A DNA stretch of 64,000 bases from Streptomyces megasporus (GCF_000718985.1 NZ_JODL01000044.1:1-64000), one strand, 5' to 3'; numbered from the stretch's first letter, positions 25,913 through 35,517 are shown. The notes: generated by a model from the letters alone, not told the origin. Made by a program: numbers and translations.

Positions 25913-27505
25913 CTACCGGCGGTAGCCGAGGACGGTCATCATGCCTGCCTCGGCGTGGTAGACGTTGTGGCAGTGGACCATCCACAGCCCGGGGTTGTCG
26001 GCGTCGAAGTCGACGGTGAGGGTCTTCTTCGGCAGAACGATCGCGGTGTCCTTGCGGGGACCGCCGTCCGCGAAGGCGAACGTGTGGCCATGCAGATGGA
26101 CGGGGTGCCACATGGTCGTGGTGTTGGTGAAGACCAGGCGGACCCGTTCGCCGGCGCGGATCGGGTGGCGCTGCGACGGGTCGTACTTCTTGTTGTTGAA
26201 GCCCCAGTCGTACTTGGCCATGCCGCCGGTCAGGCGCAGCTTCACCGTCCGGTCCGGCTTGCGGTCGGACAGGCGCACGCTCTTGTCGGCCGTGAGCCGG
26301 TCGGCCGTGAGCACCTTTCCGGACAGCTCGGCCGGCCGGACGGACGGGCCCGGCGCGGAGCCGCTCCCGGTGCGCAGCAGTGCCAGCGCCGTCTCCTGCT
26401 TGCCCTCGGCGAGGGCGACCAGCGGGAAGACGCCGTCCTGGGCGGTGACCAGGACGTCGTAGCGCTCGCCCATGCCGAGCAGCAGCGCGTCCGTCATCGC
26501 GTGCTCAACGGGGAAGCCGTCGGTGTGGGTCACGGTCATCTTGTGGCCGCCGAGCGCGACCCGGAACGCCGTGTCGCCGCCCGCGTTGACGATCCGGATC
26601 CGGATGCGGTCGCCGGGCTTGGCTCGGAAGCTCTCCGGGGCCTTGGCGGTGCGGCCGTTGACCAGGTAGTACGGATACGCCACATCGCCCGCGTCCTCTC
26701 CCAGCAGGTCGCTGCGCGAGCCCATCAGCATCCGGGACGGCCCGGAGGCGCCGGGGGACGGCGACTTCGCGCCGGATGCCGACATGCCGCTCATGTCGTG
26801 GCCGCCGTGGTCCGTGTCGCCGTGGCTCATGTCGCCGTGGTCCATGCCCTGGCTGAGTTCGGCGAGCACGGCGTCCGGGGTGCTGCCGTCGACCCCGTCG
26901 ACCCAGTCGTCGAGGACGACGACCCACTCCTTGTCGTACCGCAGCGGCTCCCTGGGGTCCTCCACGATCAACGGCGCGTACAGCCCGCGGTCCTGCTGCA
27001 CGCCGGAGTGGGGGTGGAACCAGTAGGTGCCCGGGTGCGGGACGGCGAAGCGGTACTCGAAGGAGGCCCCGGCCTTGATCGGCCGCTGCGTCAGGTCGGG
27101 CACGCCGTCCATGTCGTTGCGCAGCGCCAGCCCGTGCCAGTGCACGGAGGTCGACTCGGGCAGGTGGTTGGCGAGGGTGAGGGCGAGGGTGTCCCCGGCG
27201 GTGACGCGGATCTCCCGGCCCGGCAGCCGGTCGCCGTAGGCCCAGGTCCTGACCGTGGGGCCGCCCAGGTCGAGCCGGGTCTGGACCGCGGTGAGCTTCA
27301 CTTTTTGCTCGGGGCCGGGGTTGCGCCCGGCCTCGGCGTCGGCGACCTCCCGGCCGTCGGGCGAGACGTAGTCGCCCTGGGGCGCGGACGAGGGTTTGTT
27401 GTCGTGGCCGGAGTGGGGGGAGGAGCCGGTGCAGGCGGCGAGCAGGCCGCTGCCGGCAGCGGCGATCCCCGCGCCGAGCACGGCGCGGCGGGTGGTTGTG
27501 CGCAT
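25913..27505 (-). CDS. Multicopper oxidase (CopA/laccase-like), Tat lipoprotein
   Basis: 530 residues from ATG 27505, chosen for GAGGTG upstream. Tat motif TTRRAVLG and lipobox LLAAC: folded export and lipid anchor. Copper ligands: SVHWHGLAL, GTYWFHPHSG, TMWHPVHLHGHTF and MVHCHNVYHAEAGMM, giving the T1 and trinuclear sites. A Met/His-rich loop (MDHGDMSHGDTDHGGHDMSG, about residue 255) resembles copper-binding loops of CueO-type cuprous oxidases. It probably oxidises Cu(I) outside the membrane. Followed by TlpA/CcdA on the same strand. Confidence 0.93.
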   Translation of the reverse strand: MRTTTRRAVLGAGIAAAGSGLLAACTGSSPHSGHDNKPSSAPQGDYVSPDGREVADAEAGRNPGPEQKVKLTAVQTRLDLGGPTVRTWAYGDRLPGREIRVTAGDTLALTLANHLPESTSVHWHGLALRNDMDGVPDLTQRPIKAGASFEYRFAVPHPGTYWFHPHSGVQQDRGLYAPLIVEDPREPLRYDKEWVVVLDDWVDGVDGSTPDAVLAELSQGMDHGDMSHGDTDHGGHDMSGMSASGAKSPSPGASGPSRMLMGSRSDLLGEDAGDVAYPYYLVNGRTAKAPESFRAKPGDRIRIRIVNAGGDTAFRVALGGHKMTVTHTDGFPVEHAMTDALLLGMGERYDVLVTAQDGVFPLVALAEGKQETALALLRTGSGSAPGPSVRPAELSGKVLTADRLTADKSVRLSDRKPDRTVKLRLTGGMAKYDWGFNNKKYDPSQRHPIRAGERVRLVFTNTTTMWHPVHLHGHTFAFADGGPRKDTAIVLPKKTLTVDFDADNPGLWMVHCHNVYHAEAGMMTVLGYRR

Positions 27506-27586
27506 GGGGGAGTGCACCTCGTGTCGGTGTCGATGCGTGAGGAGGGCGCGGAGACCGTTCCCGAAGGGGAGCGGCGGGACGCGCTC

Positions 27587-28021
27587 CTACAGGCGCAGCA
27601 CCGACAACCGGGCGAGGAGTATCCGGCCTCCGGGCGGAGGCACCGGCCACAGGGCGCGCAGAAGGCGCGTGCGGACGGCGCCCAGGCGGTCGGTGGCCCG
27701 ACGCGCGCGGCACTCGGCCGTCAGCAGGGCGGCGGCCCACGCCACGAGCACGGCCAGGCACACCGACAACGGGTCCAGCGTCCAGCCGGCTGCCGGGCCG
27801 CCCGCTGCGGGCAGATCGTCGGAAGTGCCCGGTGACAGGTGGGCGGCGTGGTCGGCATGGGCGTCGAGTGCCTGGCCGGCGGAGGAGGCGAAGTCGGACG
27901 GCGGACTGTGCTCGGTGGGGTGACCGAAGGAGTGCATCGTGACGACGCCGAACAGGACGGCGGACAGCAGGGCCAGACGGACGGCCCAGGCGACGAGCCC
28001 CTGCCTCCCCGTCCTCACCAC
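27587..28021 (-). CDS. Copper-cluster small membrane protein
   Basis: 144 residues from GTG 28021 with AGGGAGG upstream. TM near residues 10-30 (LALLSAVLFGVVTMHSFGH), a His-containing loop, a second TM (PLSVCLAVLVAWAAALLT), basic stretch, and a conserved-looking tail ILLARLSVLRL. Proteins of this kind sit beside multicopper oxidase and DUF305 genes in actinomycetes. Precedes the oxidase on the same strand by 81 bases. Role unknown; copper-linked membrane function inferred from neighbours. Confidence 0.65.
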   Translation of the reverse strand: MVRTGRQGLVAWAVRLALLSAVLFGVVTMHSFGHPTEHSPPSDFASSAGQALDAHADHAAHLSPGTSDDLPAAGGPAAGWTLDPLSVCLAVLVAWAAALLTAECRARRATDRLGAVRTRLLRALWPVPPPGGRILLARLSVLRL

Positions 28022-28648
28022 ACGCCTCCCTTGTCGCGGTCTTCCGATCAGAGGGTACCCCGGTGGGGTAAGCCCACCGGACCCGGCCATCGGTGTGCCG
28101 GGAGAAGCCGGGACCTGTCCCCTGGCCGCGGGCGGCATCACGTGGCGGGCGATGCCCACGGACTCCCCCCGGGGAATGGTGTCCACGCCTTCCTCCGCCG
28201 CCGGCGGGACAAGGGCTTGAGCACCGAGGTGCACGACCGTCTGCGCGGGAAGGGCCGCCGCGTCGGCGCCGTCCGCGGTACGCGGGTGGGGGCGACAGGA
28301 AGAAGGTCGATCGGGTAGCCGTGCCGCAGGGCATGGAGACCGCCTGCGCCTTCGTTGGAGAGTGTCTGTCGGGTGTGGCCGGCGTCAGCGGTGCGGCCCA
28401 GATCCGGATCGGATGGGTAGGTGTCGTGGCCGGTACCGGAAGGGGTGGCCGGTCGGGGAGGCGGACGGGCCGGCCGCGGCGAGGTGCATGGTGTTCTGGG
28501 GGCGGTCGACCATTCGGGCCGCTTTCCACCGGCCGGTCGGAGCACGCCGAGGTGCCCTGTGGCATGGCCGGTGTCGCCGGCCGGGCCGATGCTCAGGCCG
28601 TGCAGTCGCCCGGTCCGGGAAGCGAGGGCCCCAAGGTGGGGGGACTGG
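28022..28648. other. Intergenic, no gene supported
   Basis: 627 bases between the small membrane protein (divergent promoter side) and the end of the TetR gene. No frame shows a family signature; it should contain the promoter of the oxidase operon. Confidence 0.5.
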
Positions 28649-29230
28649 TCAGCGTGGGGGGCGCAGTCCGGCCAGGGTGACCGCGACGAGTCGGTGGACC
28701 GCCGCCTTGGAGGGCAGGCTCCCGGCCGCGGTGAGGGCGTGGAGGCAGTAGCTTGCGAGTTCGCCGGGTGCGATGTCGCCGCGGATGGCGCCCGTTTCCG
28801 CGCCCTCGGCGAGCAGGTCCCGCACGAAGTCCCTCAGGTGCTGCTGCGCCCGCAGGGCGTGCTCGCCCTGGTGCAGGAGTGCCGCGATCTCGGTGCGGTG
28901 GTGTTCGCGGTGCTCGTGGCAGAGGAGCGCGTAGGCCGTCAGGACGGCTTCGAGCCGCTTTCCCGGGCCGTCGGTCCGGTCGCGGATCTCGACGAGGTGG
29001 TCCAGGTGGCGGGCGATTTGGCGCTCGTGCCAGGCGGTCAGGATCGTCTCGACGTCGGGGAAGTACTTGTACAGCGTCGCGCGTCCGATGCCGGTCCGCT
29101 CGGCGATCCGGGACATGGTCACCGACGCCGGGCCGTGCTCGGCCACCAGCGCCGCGGTGGTGTCCAGGGTCGCGTCGCGTACCGCACGGCGGTGCGCCGC
29201 GATCGTGTCGTTCCACAGCTTCGGCACCAC
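28649..29230 (-). CDS. TetR-family repressor
   Basis: 193 residues from GTG 29230 (another GTG at 29227). N-terminal HTH: RDATLDTTAALVAEHGPASVTMS, IAERTGIGRATLYKYFPDVET. C-terminal helical ligand domain ends with VAVTLAGLRPPR. It is divergent from a two-gene membrane operon at 29335, which is its likely target together with itself. The ligand is unknown. Confidence 0.88.
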   Translation of the reverse strand: MVPKLWNDTIAAHRRAVRDATLDTTAALVAEHGPASVTMSRIAERTGIGRATLYKYFPDVETILTAWHERQIARHLDHLVEIRDRTDGPGKRLEAVLTAYALLCHEHREHHRTEIAALLHQGEHALRAQQHLRDFVRDLLAEGAETGAIRGDIAPGELASYCLHALTAAGSLPSKAAVHRLVAVTLAGLRPPR

Positions 29231-29253
29231 CCCAGTATGCGTGACGACAAAGT

Positions 29254-29261
29254 CTGTACAG
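29254..29261. promoter_or_regulatory. Candidate TetR operator core
   Basis: CTGTACAG is a perfect palindrome in the 104-base divergent region, flanked by ACA and TGT. TTGATA at 29268-29273 could be a -35 box for the rightward operon. Confidence 0.4.
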
Positions 29262-29334
29262 TGTGCGTTGATAGCGACAGAGTGTATTGAAAAATATCGG
29301 CCCACTCGACGAGCCCAACAGAGGATGACGCCCC

Positions 29335-29592
29335 ATGACCGATCCCTCCCCCCGCCCCGGCGCCGACGACTCCCCCGGAACGGGAGCCGGCCACGCGCCC
29401 GACCCCGGCATACCGCGCTGGGTGAAGATCTCCGGAATCACCGCGGCCGCCCTGGTCGCGCTGGCCGTCTTGGTGATGCTCCTCAGCGGCGGCGAGCACG
29501 GCCCCGGCCGTCACCTGCCCTCCGGCGCCGCGCACAGCCCCGGATCGCCGCATGGCCTCGACGGCCGGACGTTGCCCGCGGACGGCCGGTGA
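29335..29592 (+). CDS. Small single-TM protein
   Basis: 85 residues: Pro/Asp-rich start, WVKISGITAAALVALAVLVM as one TM helix, then a His/Gly/Pro tail. The stop overlaps the next start (TGATG). Family not known to me; commonly placed before a DUF2269-like membrane gene. Confidence 0.65.
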   Translation: MTDPSPRPGADDSPGTGAGHAPDPGIPRWVKISGITAAALVALAVLVMLLSGGEHGPGRHLPSGAAHSPGSPHGLDGRTLPADGR

Positions 29593-30107
29593 TGGCTCTG
29601 ACCCCGCGCGCCCGCAGGTTCGCGCTCACCGCGCACATCGTCTCCTCGGTGGGCTGGCTCGGAGCGGTCGTCGTCTACCTGGTGCTCGCCGTCACCGCCC
29701 TGACCGGACACGATGCCCAGACGGTCCGCGCCGTGTATCCGGCCATGGAGCTGACGGTGGGGTTCGTCATCGTCCCCGCGAGCCTGGTCTCGCTGCTGAC
29801 CGGGGTGATCTGCTCGCTGGGCACCGCGTGGGGTCTGCTGCGGCACTACTGGGTCCTGGCCAAACTCCTGCTGACCGTCCTGGCGACCCCGGTCCTGCTG
29901 ATGTACGCGCGGTCGATCGGCCACGTCGCGGACGTGACCACGCGGACGTCCCCGTCCGGTGCCGTGCCCGACGCGCTGCGGGATCCCACCCACGCGCTCC
30001 ACTCCGGCGGCGGCCTGCTGGTCCTCCTCGCGGCCACGGCCCTGGCCGTGTACAAACCGCGCGGCATGACCGGATACGGGCTGCGCGCACGGTCACGCGC
30101 GTCATAG
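29592..30107 (+). CDS. DUF2269-like integral membrane protein
   Basis: 171 residues with four TM helices: FALTAHIVSSVGWLGAVVVY, a second around MELTVGFVIVPASLVSLLTG, then LRHYWVLAKLLLTVLATPV and a last one near 145-160. His and Trp in the first helix (HIVSSVGWLGA) are typical of this family of unknown function. Under the same divergent control region as the TetR gene. Confidence 0.7.
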   Translation: MALTPRARRFALTAHIVSSVGWLGAVVVYLVLAVTALTGHDAQTVRAVYPAMELTVGFVIVPASLVSLLTGVICSLGTAWGLLRHYWVLAKLLLTVLATPVLLMYARSIGHVADVTTRTSPSGAVPDALRDPTHALHSGGGLLVLLAATALAVYKPRGMTGYGLRARSRAS

Positions 30108-30292
30108 GGGAACCGCCCCGCTCCCCCCGAGTCGCGGAAGGCCAAGCATGGCTCTTCGGGGTAAACCGTGATGCAAGGCGGCCTTACGGAGGTTCCCACC
30201 GGCCCCCGGTCGGCATCCGTGACACTCACCACAACATCCCATAGGCGCGCCTCGCAACGGGGATCAGCCGCTCGACGGCCGCTCTCCACACG

Positions 30293-30298
30293 TAGGAT
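30293..30298 (+). promoter_or_regulatory. -10 box TAGGAT, leaderless start
   Basis: TAGGAT ends 7 bases before GTG 30306. Transcription would begin at or next to the start codon, so the message is probably leaderless. This decides GTG 30306 over ATG 30297. Confidence 0.55.
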
Positions 30299-30305
30299 GG
30301 TCCGC

Positions 30306-30725
30306 GTGAATCAGCGGTTGCATCCACGGCTCCGCCCCCTGCAGGCGCGGTTGGTGCTGCTGGTTCTGGCGGTGCTGACGGGTCTGGCGGCGATGCACGG
30401 TCCGGCCACGGCCGGCCTGCCGGACAAGCCCCCTGTCCAGCCCGCCGGGCACTCGATGTCCACGTTCGCGGCGTCTGCCGATGAGTCTCACTGCTCCGAC
30501 AGCAAGGCGTGCGCGGACTGTCGGCACGGGGCGGACGGCCACGTGGATCACGCGGACCCCACCTGCGCGGCCGCCGGCACCTCCGGCGCGCCGGTCCTTC
30601 CCACACCGGCTCCCGCCACGGTGGCCGCGGCGACCGATGCGTCCGCCGCCGCACAGCGACCCGCGGACTCGCTCGACAGCCGTGCTCCGCCGTCGCTGAG
30701 CGAACTGCAACTCCTGCGCATATAG
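30306..30725 (+). CDS. DUF6153-family small exported protein
   Basis: 139 residues. N-terminal hydrophobic segment (RLVLLVLAVLTGLAAMHGPA), then a Cys/His loop (HCSDSKACADCRHGADGHVD, HADPTCAAAG), Ala/Pro linker and the conserved tail LSELQLLRI. This fits DUF6153, found beside DUF305 proteins in actinomycetes. The thiol/imidazole loop could bind copper outside. Followed after 95 bases by a DUF305 lipoprotein. Confidence 0.75.
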   Translation: MNQRLHPRLRPLQARLVLLVLAVLTGLAAMHGPATAGLPDKPPVQPAGHSMSTFAASADESHCSDSKACADCRHGADGHVDHADPTCAAAGTSGAPVLPTPAPATVAAATDASAAAQRPADSLDSRAPPSLSELQLLRI

Positions 30726-30820
30726 GCACAACCGGCGCCCGCCGTCTCCCGTCCGGGAGCGGCCACCGCGCCCCGCCGCGCCCTTCCCACCCCTTTTTCG
30801 CGACAGGAGTTCGCACCACC

Positions 30821-31453
30821 ATGACCGCACACCGTTCCACCCTGCGCCGGGCCGCCGCCGCGGCGGCCGCCGTGACCGCCGCCGTCGTCTTGGCCGCCTG
30901 CGGCAGCGACGACGCCTCCACCGGCAACGCCGGCCCCGGCGAGTCCTCCCCCGCCGCCTCCGCCCCCGCCTCGGCCGCCGAGCACAACGCCGCCGACGTC
31001 GCCTTCGCCCAGGGGATGATCCCCCACCACCGGCAGGCGGTGGAGATGGCCGACCTCGCCGCCGACCGCGCCGCCTCTCAGGAGGTCAAGGACCTGGCCG
31101 CCGAGATCAAGAAGGCCCAGGGTCCGGAGATCGAGACCCTCACCGGCTGGCTGACCTCCTGGGGCGAGGACGTCCCCGCCGAAGGCGAGATGGACCACGG
31201 AGGCCACGGCGCCCACGGCATGGCGGGGATGATGACCCCCGAGCAGATGGAGGAGTTGGAGAAGTCCTCGGGGAAGGCCTTCGACACCGCCTTCCTGGAG
31301 ATGATGATCGAGCACCACCGGGGCGCGGTGGCCATGGCCGAGACCGAGAAGGAGAACGGCTCCTACGGCCCGGCCAAATCCATGGCCGAGGACATCATCA
31401 CCACCCAGAACGCCGAGATCGACACGATGAACAAGCTCCTCGGCAAGGAGTGA
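30821..31453 (+). CDS. DUF305 lipoprotein
   Basis: 210 residues. Signal peptide and lipobox VVLAACG; ferritin-like DUF305 pair: FAQGMIPHHRQAVEMADLA and LEMMIEHHRGAVAMAE, each with a double His and Met. A Met/His/Gly loop lies between. These proteins are linked to extracytoplasmic copper binding. CAGGAG at 30804-30809 is the likely ribosome site. A 12-bp hairpin terminates the transcript. Confidence 0.9.
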   Translation: MTAHRSTLRRAAAAAAAVTAAVVLAACGSDDASTGNAGPGESSPAASAPASAAEHNAADVAFAQGMIPHHRQAVEMADLAADRAASQEVKDLAAEIKKAQGPEIETLTGWLTSWGEDVPAEGEMDHGGHGAHGMAGMMTPEQMEELEKSSGKAFDTAFLEMMIEHHRGAVAMAETEKENGSYGPAKSMAEDIITTQNAEIDTMNKLLGKE

Positions 31454-31462
31454 TCCGACGGG

Positions 31463-31491
31463 GCCGGGGCCCGCACCGCGCGGGCCCCGGC
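31463..31491. terminator. Terminator after DUF305 gene
   Basis: GCCGGGGCCCGC-ACCGC-GCGGGCCCCGGC, 12-bp perfect stem, 5-base loop, 10 bases after the stop. Confidence 0.75.
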
Positions 31492-31579
31492 ATCCGCCGC
31501 GCGCCTGGCTCACCCTTCGTCCAGCCGTGGCCATGTCACAGACACCCTGGCGTGCGCCCCGGCCATGGTCACGCCGCGC

Positions 31580-32070
31580 AGAACACCACGAGCATGGCCA
31601 CGCCGGGCACGACGGATCCCGTCAGGACGGCTTCTCGCGCTGCACAGCGGTGCAGGCGGTGCTGCACTGTCTGACCGGCCGCGCCGTCGGGAGGGTCTGG
31701 CGGTGGTCATCGGCACCGTTCTGGGGTTGCACAACGGCGCCATCGTGGCGCCGGCGGCCGTCTTCGGCTGCGCGCCTGACCGTGTGCGGCGCGCTGCAGG
31801 CCGGACCGCCCTGTAAGGAGCACTCAAGGTGGCCTGGGCCGCCGACACCGTCTCGATCCTGACGATGGGGATCGTCGACAACGCCATCATGCTCGCCACT
31901 CCCCGAAGTGATGCAGGCAGGTCTGGCCGGCCGACTGTGCTGGGGCGACCTGGCCCCCGCTCTGACGGTGACCGTGGTCCCTTGTGCTCGCTGTGCCGGT
32001 CAACCGCTGTCTGATCGCCCACGGCTGTGGACGCGCGGCCGTTCACGCCCATCACCGCCGGCCCGTCCCG
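31580..32070 (+). pseudogene. Decayed DUF4396 membrane protein
   Basis: Pieces of a DUF4396 copper-cluster protein are scattered over three frames: AVLHCLTGRAVG near 31655, VIGTVLGLHNGAIVA near 31705, AADTVSILTMGIVDNAIMLA near 31835, and VPVNRCLIAHGCGRAAVHAH near 31995. Order and spacing follow the family, but at least three frameshifts and small deletions separate them. Not functional. Confidence 0.65.
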
Positions 32071-32216
32071 GTTCCCGGACCCGATGACGGCCGCTCCCAT
32101 CGGCGATGGGTGCGGCCGTCGGTTTGCAGTGCCCCTGTCAGGGTTACCCTCCACGGCCACGGCGCGGCCTCGGGTTCGCGCCGACAGAGAAAACGCACAC
32201 AGAGAGGGTGACCACC

Positions 32217-32627
32217 ATGACCACGATGGTCAGGGACATGCTGCGGACCTACCCGGCCGACCTGGGCGGCGTGAACCGCGAGGCACTGGAGCGCTGCATC
32301 AACGAATGCTTCAACTGTGCCCAGGCCTGTACGGCGTGCGCGGACGCCTGTCTGTCGGAGGAGATGGTCGCCGAACTGCGCAAGTGCATCCGCACCAACA
32401 TGGACTGCGCGGACATCTGCGAGGCCACCGGCAAGGTCCTCTCGCGGCACACCGGCTACGACGCCAACATCACCCGCACCCAGCTCCAGGCCTGTGCCAT
32501 GGTCTGCAAGTCCTGCGCGGAGGAGTGCGAGCGCCACGCCGACATGCACGAGCACTGCCGGATCTGCGCCGAGGCGTGCCGCCGCTGCGAGCAGGCCTGC
32601 AACGAGTTGCTGGCCGCCTTGGGCTGA
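32217..32627 (+). CDS. Cytosolic copper-storage protein (Csp, DUF326 four-helix bundle)
   Basis: 136 residues with 18 cysteines spaced mainly as CxxxC along helices (CINECFNCAQACTACADAC; CAMVCKSCAEECERHADMHEH; CRICAEACRRCEQAC). This is the Csp pattern in which the inside of a four-helix bundle binds many Cu(I) ions. No signal peptide, so the cytosolic Csp3 type. GAGAGG upstream supports ATG 32217; GTG 32208 would add three residues. Followed by a 14-bp terminator. Confidence 0.93.
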   Translation: MTTMVRDMLRTYPADLGGVNREALERCINECFNCAQACTACADACLSEEMVAELRKCIRTNMDCADICEATGKVLSRHTGYDANITRTQLQACAMVCKSCAEECERHADMHEHCRICAEACRRCEQACNELLAALG

Positions 32628-32660
32628 GTCCTCGCTGATCTGCGGTGCGGCAATGGGCGT

Positions 32661-32692
32661 GGGCCGCCGCAACGCTCTCGTTGCGGCGGCCC
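32661..32692. terminator. Terminator after csp
   Basis: GGGCCGCCGCAACG-CTCT-CGTTGCGGCGGCCC, perfect 14-bp stem with a 4-base loop, 33 bases after the stop. Confidence 0.85.
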
Positions 32693-32879
32693 GCAGCCGT
32701 CGCCGTGCGGGAAACCGTCAGGACGAGCAGGGCTTTGTCCGAGGAGTTCGGGGTGGTTGCTGCGCTCGGCGTGCCATGGCGGTGAACAGGCCGGCCAGCA
32801 GGCAGCGGGTGGCCGGGGGGTTCGCCGTGCGGCGCAGGTCGGCGACGGTCGAAGGGGCCCTCACGGTGTCTCTCCCTTC

Positions 32880-33080
32880 TGTCCGACTCCGGCCCGCGGC
32901 GGTGAGGTGGTCGCGAAGCCGGTCGTCGGTGGGCTCGACGAGGACGGTGCCGTCGGCCGGGACGAGGGCGGGAACGCGGCGGGCGCCGCGTTCCCGGCGG
33001 TACACCGCCTTCGTGGCCTTCTCGGCGGCGTCGGTTGCGGGCACCGAGCCGTACCGTAGGCCTTGATCTCTCGCACTGAG
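32880..33080 (-). pseudogene. Glutaredoxin-like fragment
   Basis: EIKAYGTARCPQ in one frame and ERGARRVPALVPADGTVLVE, PTDDRLRDHL in another resemble the first strand/active site and the cis-Pro end of a glutaredoxin-like protein. A frameshift separates them and the second active-site residue is unclear. Low certainty. Confidence 0.35.
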
Positions 33081-33209
33081 GCTCCCGAAGGGTAGGGGTG
33101 CCGCCGGACTCGGACGGCGGGCCCGTGTTCGGCGGCACCGGTGGACGGCTTGAACGCGGGGCGGGGTGTCGGTGGGTTTCGGCCGTCCGGGACTGCCCCT
33201 GTTCGGTAT

Positions 33210-33445
33210 CGGGCTCGGCGGCCTCCATGGCGGGCGCGAGGCGCAGGGTGAGCCACACGATCAGGGTCCCGGCGGGGGCGGTGACGGCGGCTTCGCGGAA
33301 GGCGACGAAGAAGCCGTTGTTGGTGAGGGCACCGGCGTTGCCCGGCTCCCGGGCGCCGGGGGTGGCCACCACCGCGGTCATGGCCACCGAATCGGGAGCG
33401 GCACCCGCCTGGTGGCTGATGTTGACCAGGCCGGAGGCCGGACCG
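33210..33445 (-). pseudogene. MFS exporter C-terminal fragment
   Basis: LVNISHQAGAAP, ALTNNGFFVAFREAAVTA and a hydrophobic last helix look like the end of a DHA2-type MFS drug exporter (SGLxNxxxQxGGA motif). The upstream 11-13 helices are absent or scattered in other frames. The region 33446-33619 holds nothing clear. Confidence 0.4.
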
Positions 33446-33619
33446 CCCTCCTCGGGGCGGGCGCTGGAGACGGCGGTACCGGCGAGGGAACGCCGGCGAC
33501 ATGCCGACCGCCACCAGGGGGCGGGCAGGGCGCCGGCCCAGAAAGTGCCGTTGACCTCCGGGCGCCGCAGTGATCACCATGCTCGGCCGGTTTGTGGCGC
33601 CCGTGCCGCAGGCCCGTGA

Positions 33620-34165
33620 TCAGGAGGAGGATCGCCGTCGCAAGCACAACCGAACGGCCACAACAGTCACGATCGGCGGCACGGCAGCCGCGTACAGCAG
33701 CAGCCCGGTCGGTGTTCCGCTCTCCGGACCGGTGCGCAACAGATCGGCGTGCGCCTGCTGGTTGATCGTCAGGGCCGCTGCGGGCAGCAGACCCAACACG
33801 AGGGCGGCCCGACGGTGCGTCACCCGCAGATTCAGCCACCGACCACTCACCCGGCCGACGGTTTCACGCACCAGCGCAAGAACGGCTCCCGGGACGAGCA
33901 CCAGGCTGAGCGGGTTGTAGCGCCAGGCCTCGTCCCACTGTCCCGACATCATCGCGTGCACCCCACGGGTCCCACCGCACAGCGGGCCCATCACCCCCAG
34001 GTAGTGCAGCGGCCCGTGCAGATCCACCGGAGGCAGTCCGACGACGGCCATCACCGCTCCCGCGGTGATGCCAACGGCCGCCAAGGGGCCCATCCAGCGA
34101 TGGCGGTCCCGGCTCTCCCAGACCGGACGGCACGGCAGCCACTGCCGTCCACAGCCCCTCGTCAC
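33620..34165 (-). CDS. DUF2752 membrane protein
   Basis: 181 residues from GTG 34165, GGGAGG upstream. TMs near residues 25-45, 95-115 and the C terminus. The DUF2752 core is visible: HYLGVMGPLCGGTRGVHAMM and AWRYNPLSLVLVPGA, i.e. Cys-Gly-Gly-Thr-Arg followed by an Asn-Pro helix. Function unknown. The Cys pair usual in this family (CPxCG) is reduced to one Cys here (PLCGG). Confidence 0.75.
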   Translation of the reverse strand: MTRGCGRQWLPCRPVWESRDRHRWMGPLAAVGITAGAVMAVVGLPPVDLHGPLHYLGVMGPLCGGTRGVHAMMSGQWDEAWRYNPLSLVLVPGAVLALVRETVGRVSGRWLNLRVTHRRAALVLGLLPAAALTINQQAHADLLRTGPESGTPTGLLLYAAAVPPIVTVVAVRLCLRRRSSS

Positions 34166-34575
34166 ACCATCTCCCTCCCCGAGTGTCGATCGCCGTCTCC
34201 GCTCCGGTCCCGGCGCGGCCTGGGCAAGACCATTGTCGGTGCCGGTCGGGCTCGCCCACCCACCGGGGGCACTCCCCTGATGTCGGAGAGCGAGATCGAC
34301 CGCCGGCCCCGCCCCCTGGGGGTTGGGCGGCGCTTCGCTCCGGAAACCGACTGCTCGGCTCGGCGCACAAGAAGGACATCGGTTTCCCGCATCCTCGATG
34401 CCCCGTGGTGACACCGCGGCGGGACGAGACCGGTGCCGGGTCCCTCAAGCCGCCTGCGGCACCCTCCGCACCGGCCCGGACAATGTGCCGTTTAGGTTGG
34501 ATCTGGCCGCGAACCGCCCCGGCCGTACCGGCGTACCGCGGCCGGTCTCCCACCACACCAACGCGAGGATCTTCG

Positions 34576-35451
34576 ATGTCCGTCCGCTTCCGTTCCACGA
34601 TCTCCGCCGCAGCGATCGCGCTGGCGGCCGTCCTGGCCGGCTGCTCCGGCGACTCCGGCAGTCCGTCCTCGGAAGAGGATTCCTCCGTGTCCGGCGCCGA
34701 CATCAGCCACGTCCACGGGCTCGGCGTCAACCCCGGCGACGGAAAGCTCTACGTCGCCACCCACCACGGCATCGTCGCCGTGGACGACGACGGCTCGGCC
34801 CGACGCATGGGCGACACCGCCGACTACATGGGCTTCACCGTCGCCGGCGCCGACACCTTCCTCGGCAGCGGCCACCCCGCCGAGAACAGCGACGCCCCCG
34901 CCAACCGCGGCCTGATCAAGAGCACCGACGCCGGGAAGACCTGGCAGACCCTCTCGCTCGCCGGCGAGGCCGACTTCCACGCCCTGGAACACGCGCACGG
35001 CACCATCTACGGCTACGACAGCACCAATGGGCTGCTGCGCGTCAGCGAGGACGGCGAGACCTGGAAGGACCGCGCCGAACTGGCCGCCCTGGACATCGCC
35101 GTCAGTCCCGAGGACCCCGACACCGTCCTGGCCACCACCGAGAACGGCGTCGCGAAGAGCACCGACGGCGGCGAGACCTTCACCGACGGAGACGGTCGCG
35201 TTCTGGCCTACCTGTCCTGGGCCGAACAGGGCGAGCTGTACGGGATCGACCTCGACTGCACGCTGCACCGCAGCACCGACGGCGGCGAGAGCTGGACCGA
35301 GACCGGTACCGTGCCCGGCGGCCGGCCCCAGGCCCTGACCGCGGTCGACGCCGACCACGTCCTGGCCGCCACCGCCGACGGCATCTACGAGTCCGAGGAC
35401 GGCGGCAAGACCTTCACCGAACGCCTGGCGATGTCCGAAGACGCCCGTTAG
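34576..35451 (+). CDS. BNR-repeat beta-propeller lipoprotein (F510_1955-like)
   Basis: 291 residues; signal peptide with lipobox LAGCSG. Repeated sialidase-like Asp boxes SxDxGxTW: STDAGKTWQT, SEDGETWKD, STDGGETFTD, STDGGESWTE, SEDGGKTF. HVHGLGVNP at the start and HAHGTIYGY are typical of the F510_1955 group often found in copper clusters. Outer surface, probably binding rather than enzymatic. Start ATG 34576 after AGGATC. It ends in a bidirectional terminator. Confidence 0.82.
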   Translation: MSVRFRSTISAAAIALAAVLAGCSGDSGSPSSEEDSSVSGADISHVHGLGVNPGDGKLYVATHHGIVAVDDDGSARRMGDTADYMGFTVAGADTFLGSGHPAENSDAPANRGLIKSTDAGKTWQTLSLAGEADFHALEHAHGTIYGYDSTNGLLRVSEDGETWKDRAELAALDIAVSPEDPDTVLATTENGVAKSTDGGETFTDGDGRVLAYLSWAEQGELYGIDLDCTLHRSTDGGESWTETGTVPGGRPQALTAVDADHVLAATADGIYESEDGGKTFTERLAMSEDAR

Positions 35452-35485
35452 AGCCGCAGGAGAAACTCCCCGGCCCGTAGGGCGT

Positions 35486-35517
35486 GCGGTGGCCGCTCCT
35501 GTGGGAGCGGCCACCGC
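35486..35517. terminator. Bidirectional terminator
   Basis: GCGGTGGCCGCTCC-TGTG-GGAGCGGCCACCGC, perfect 14-bp stem, between the converging propeller gene and DUF305 remnant. Confidence 0.85.
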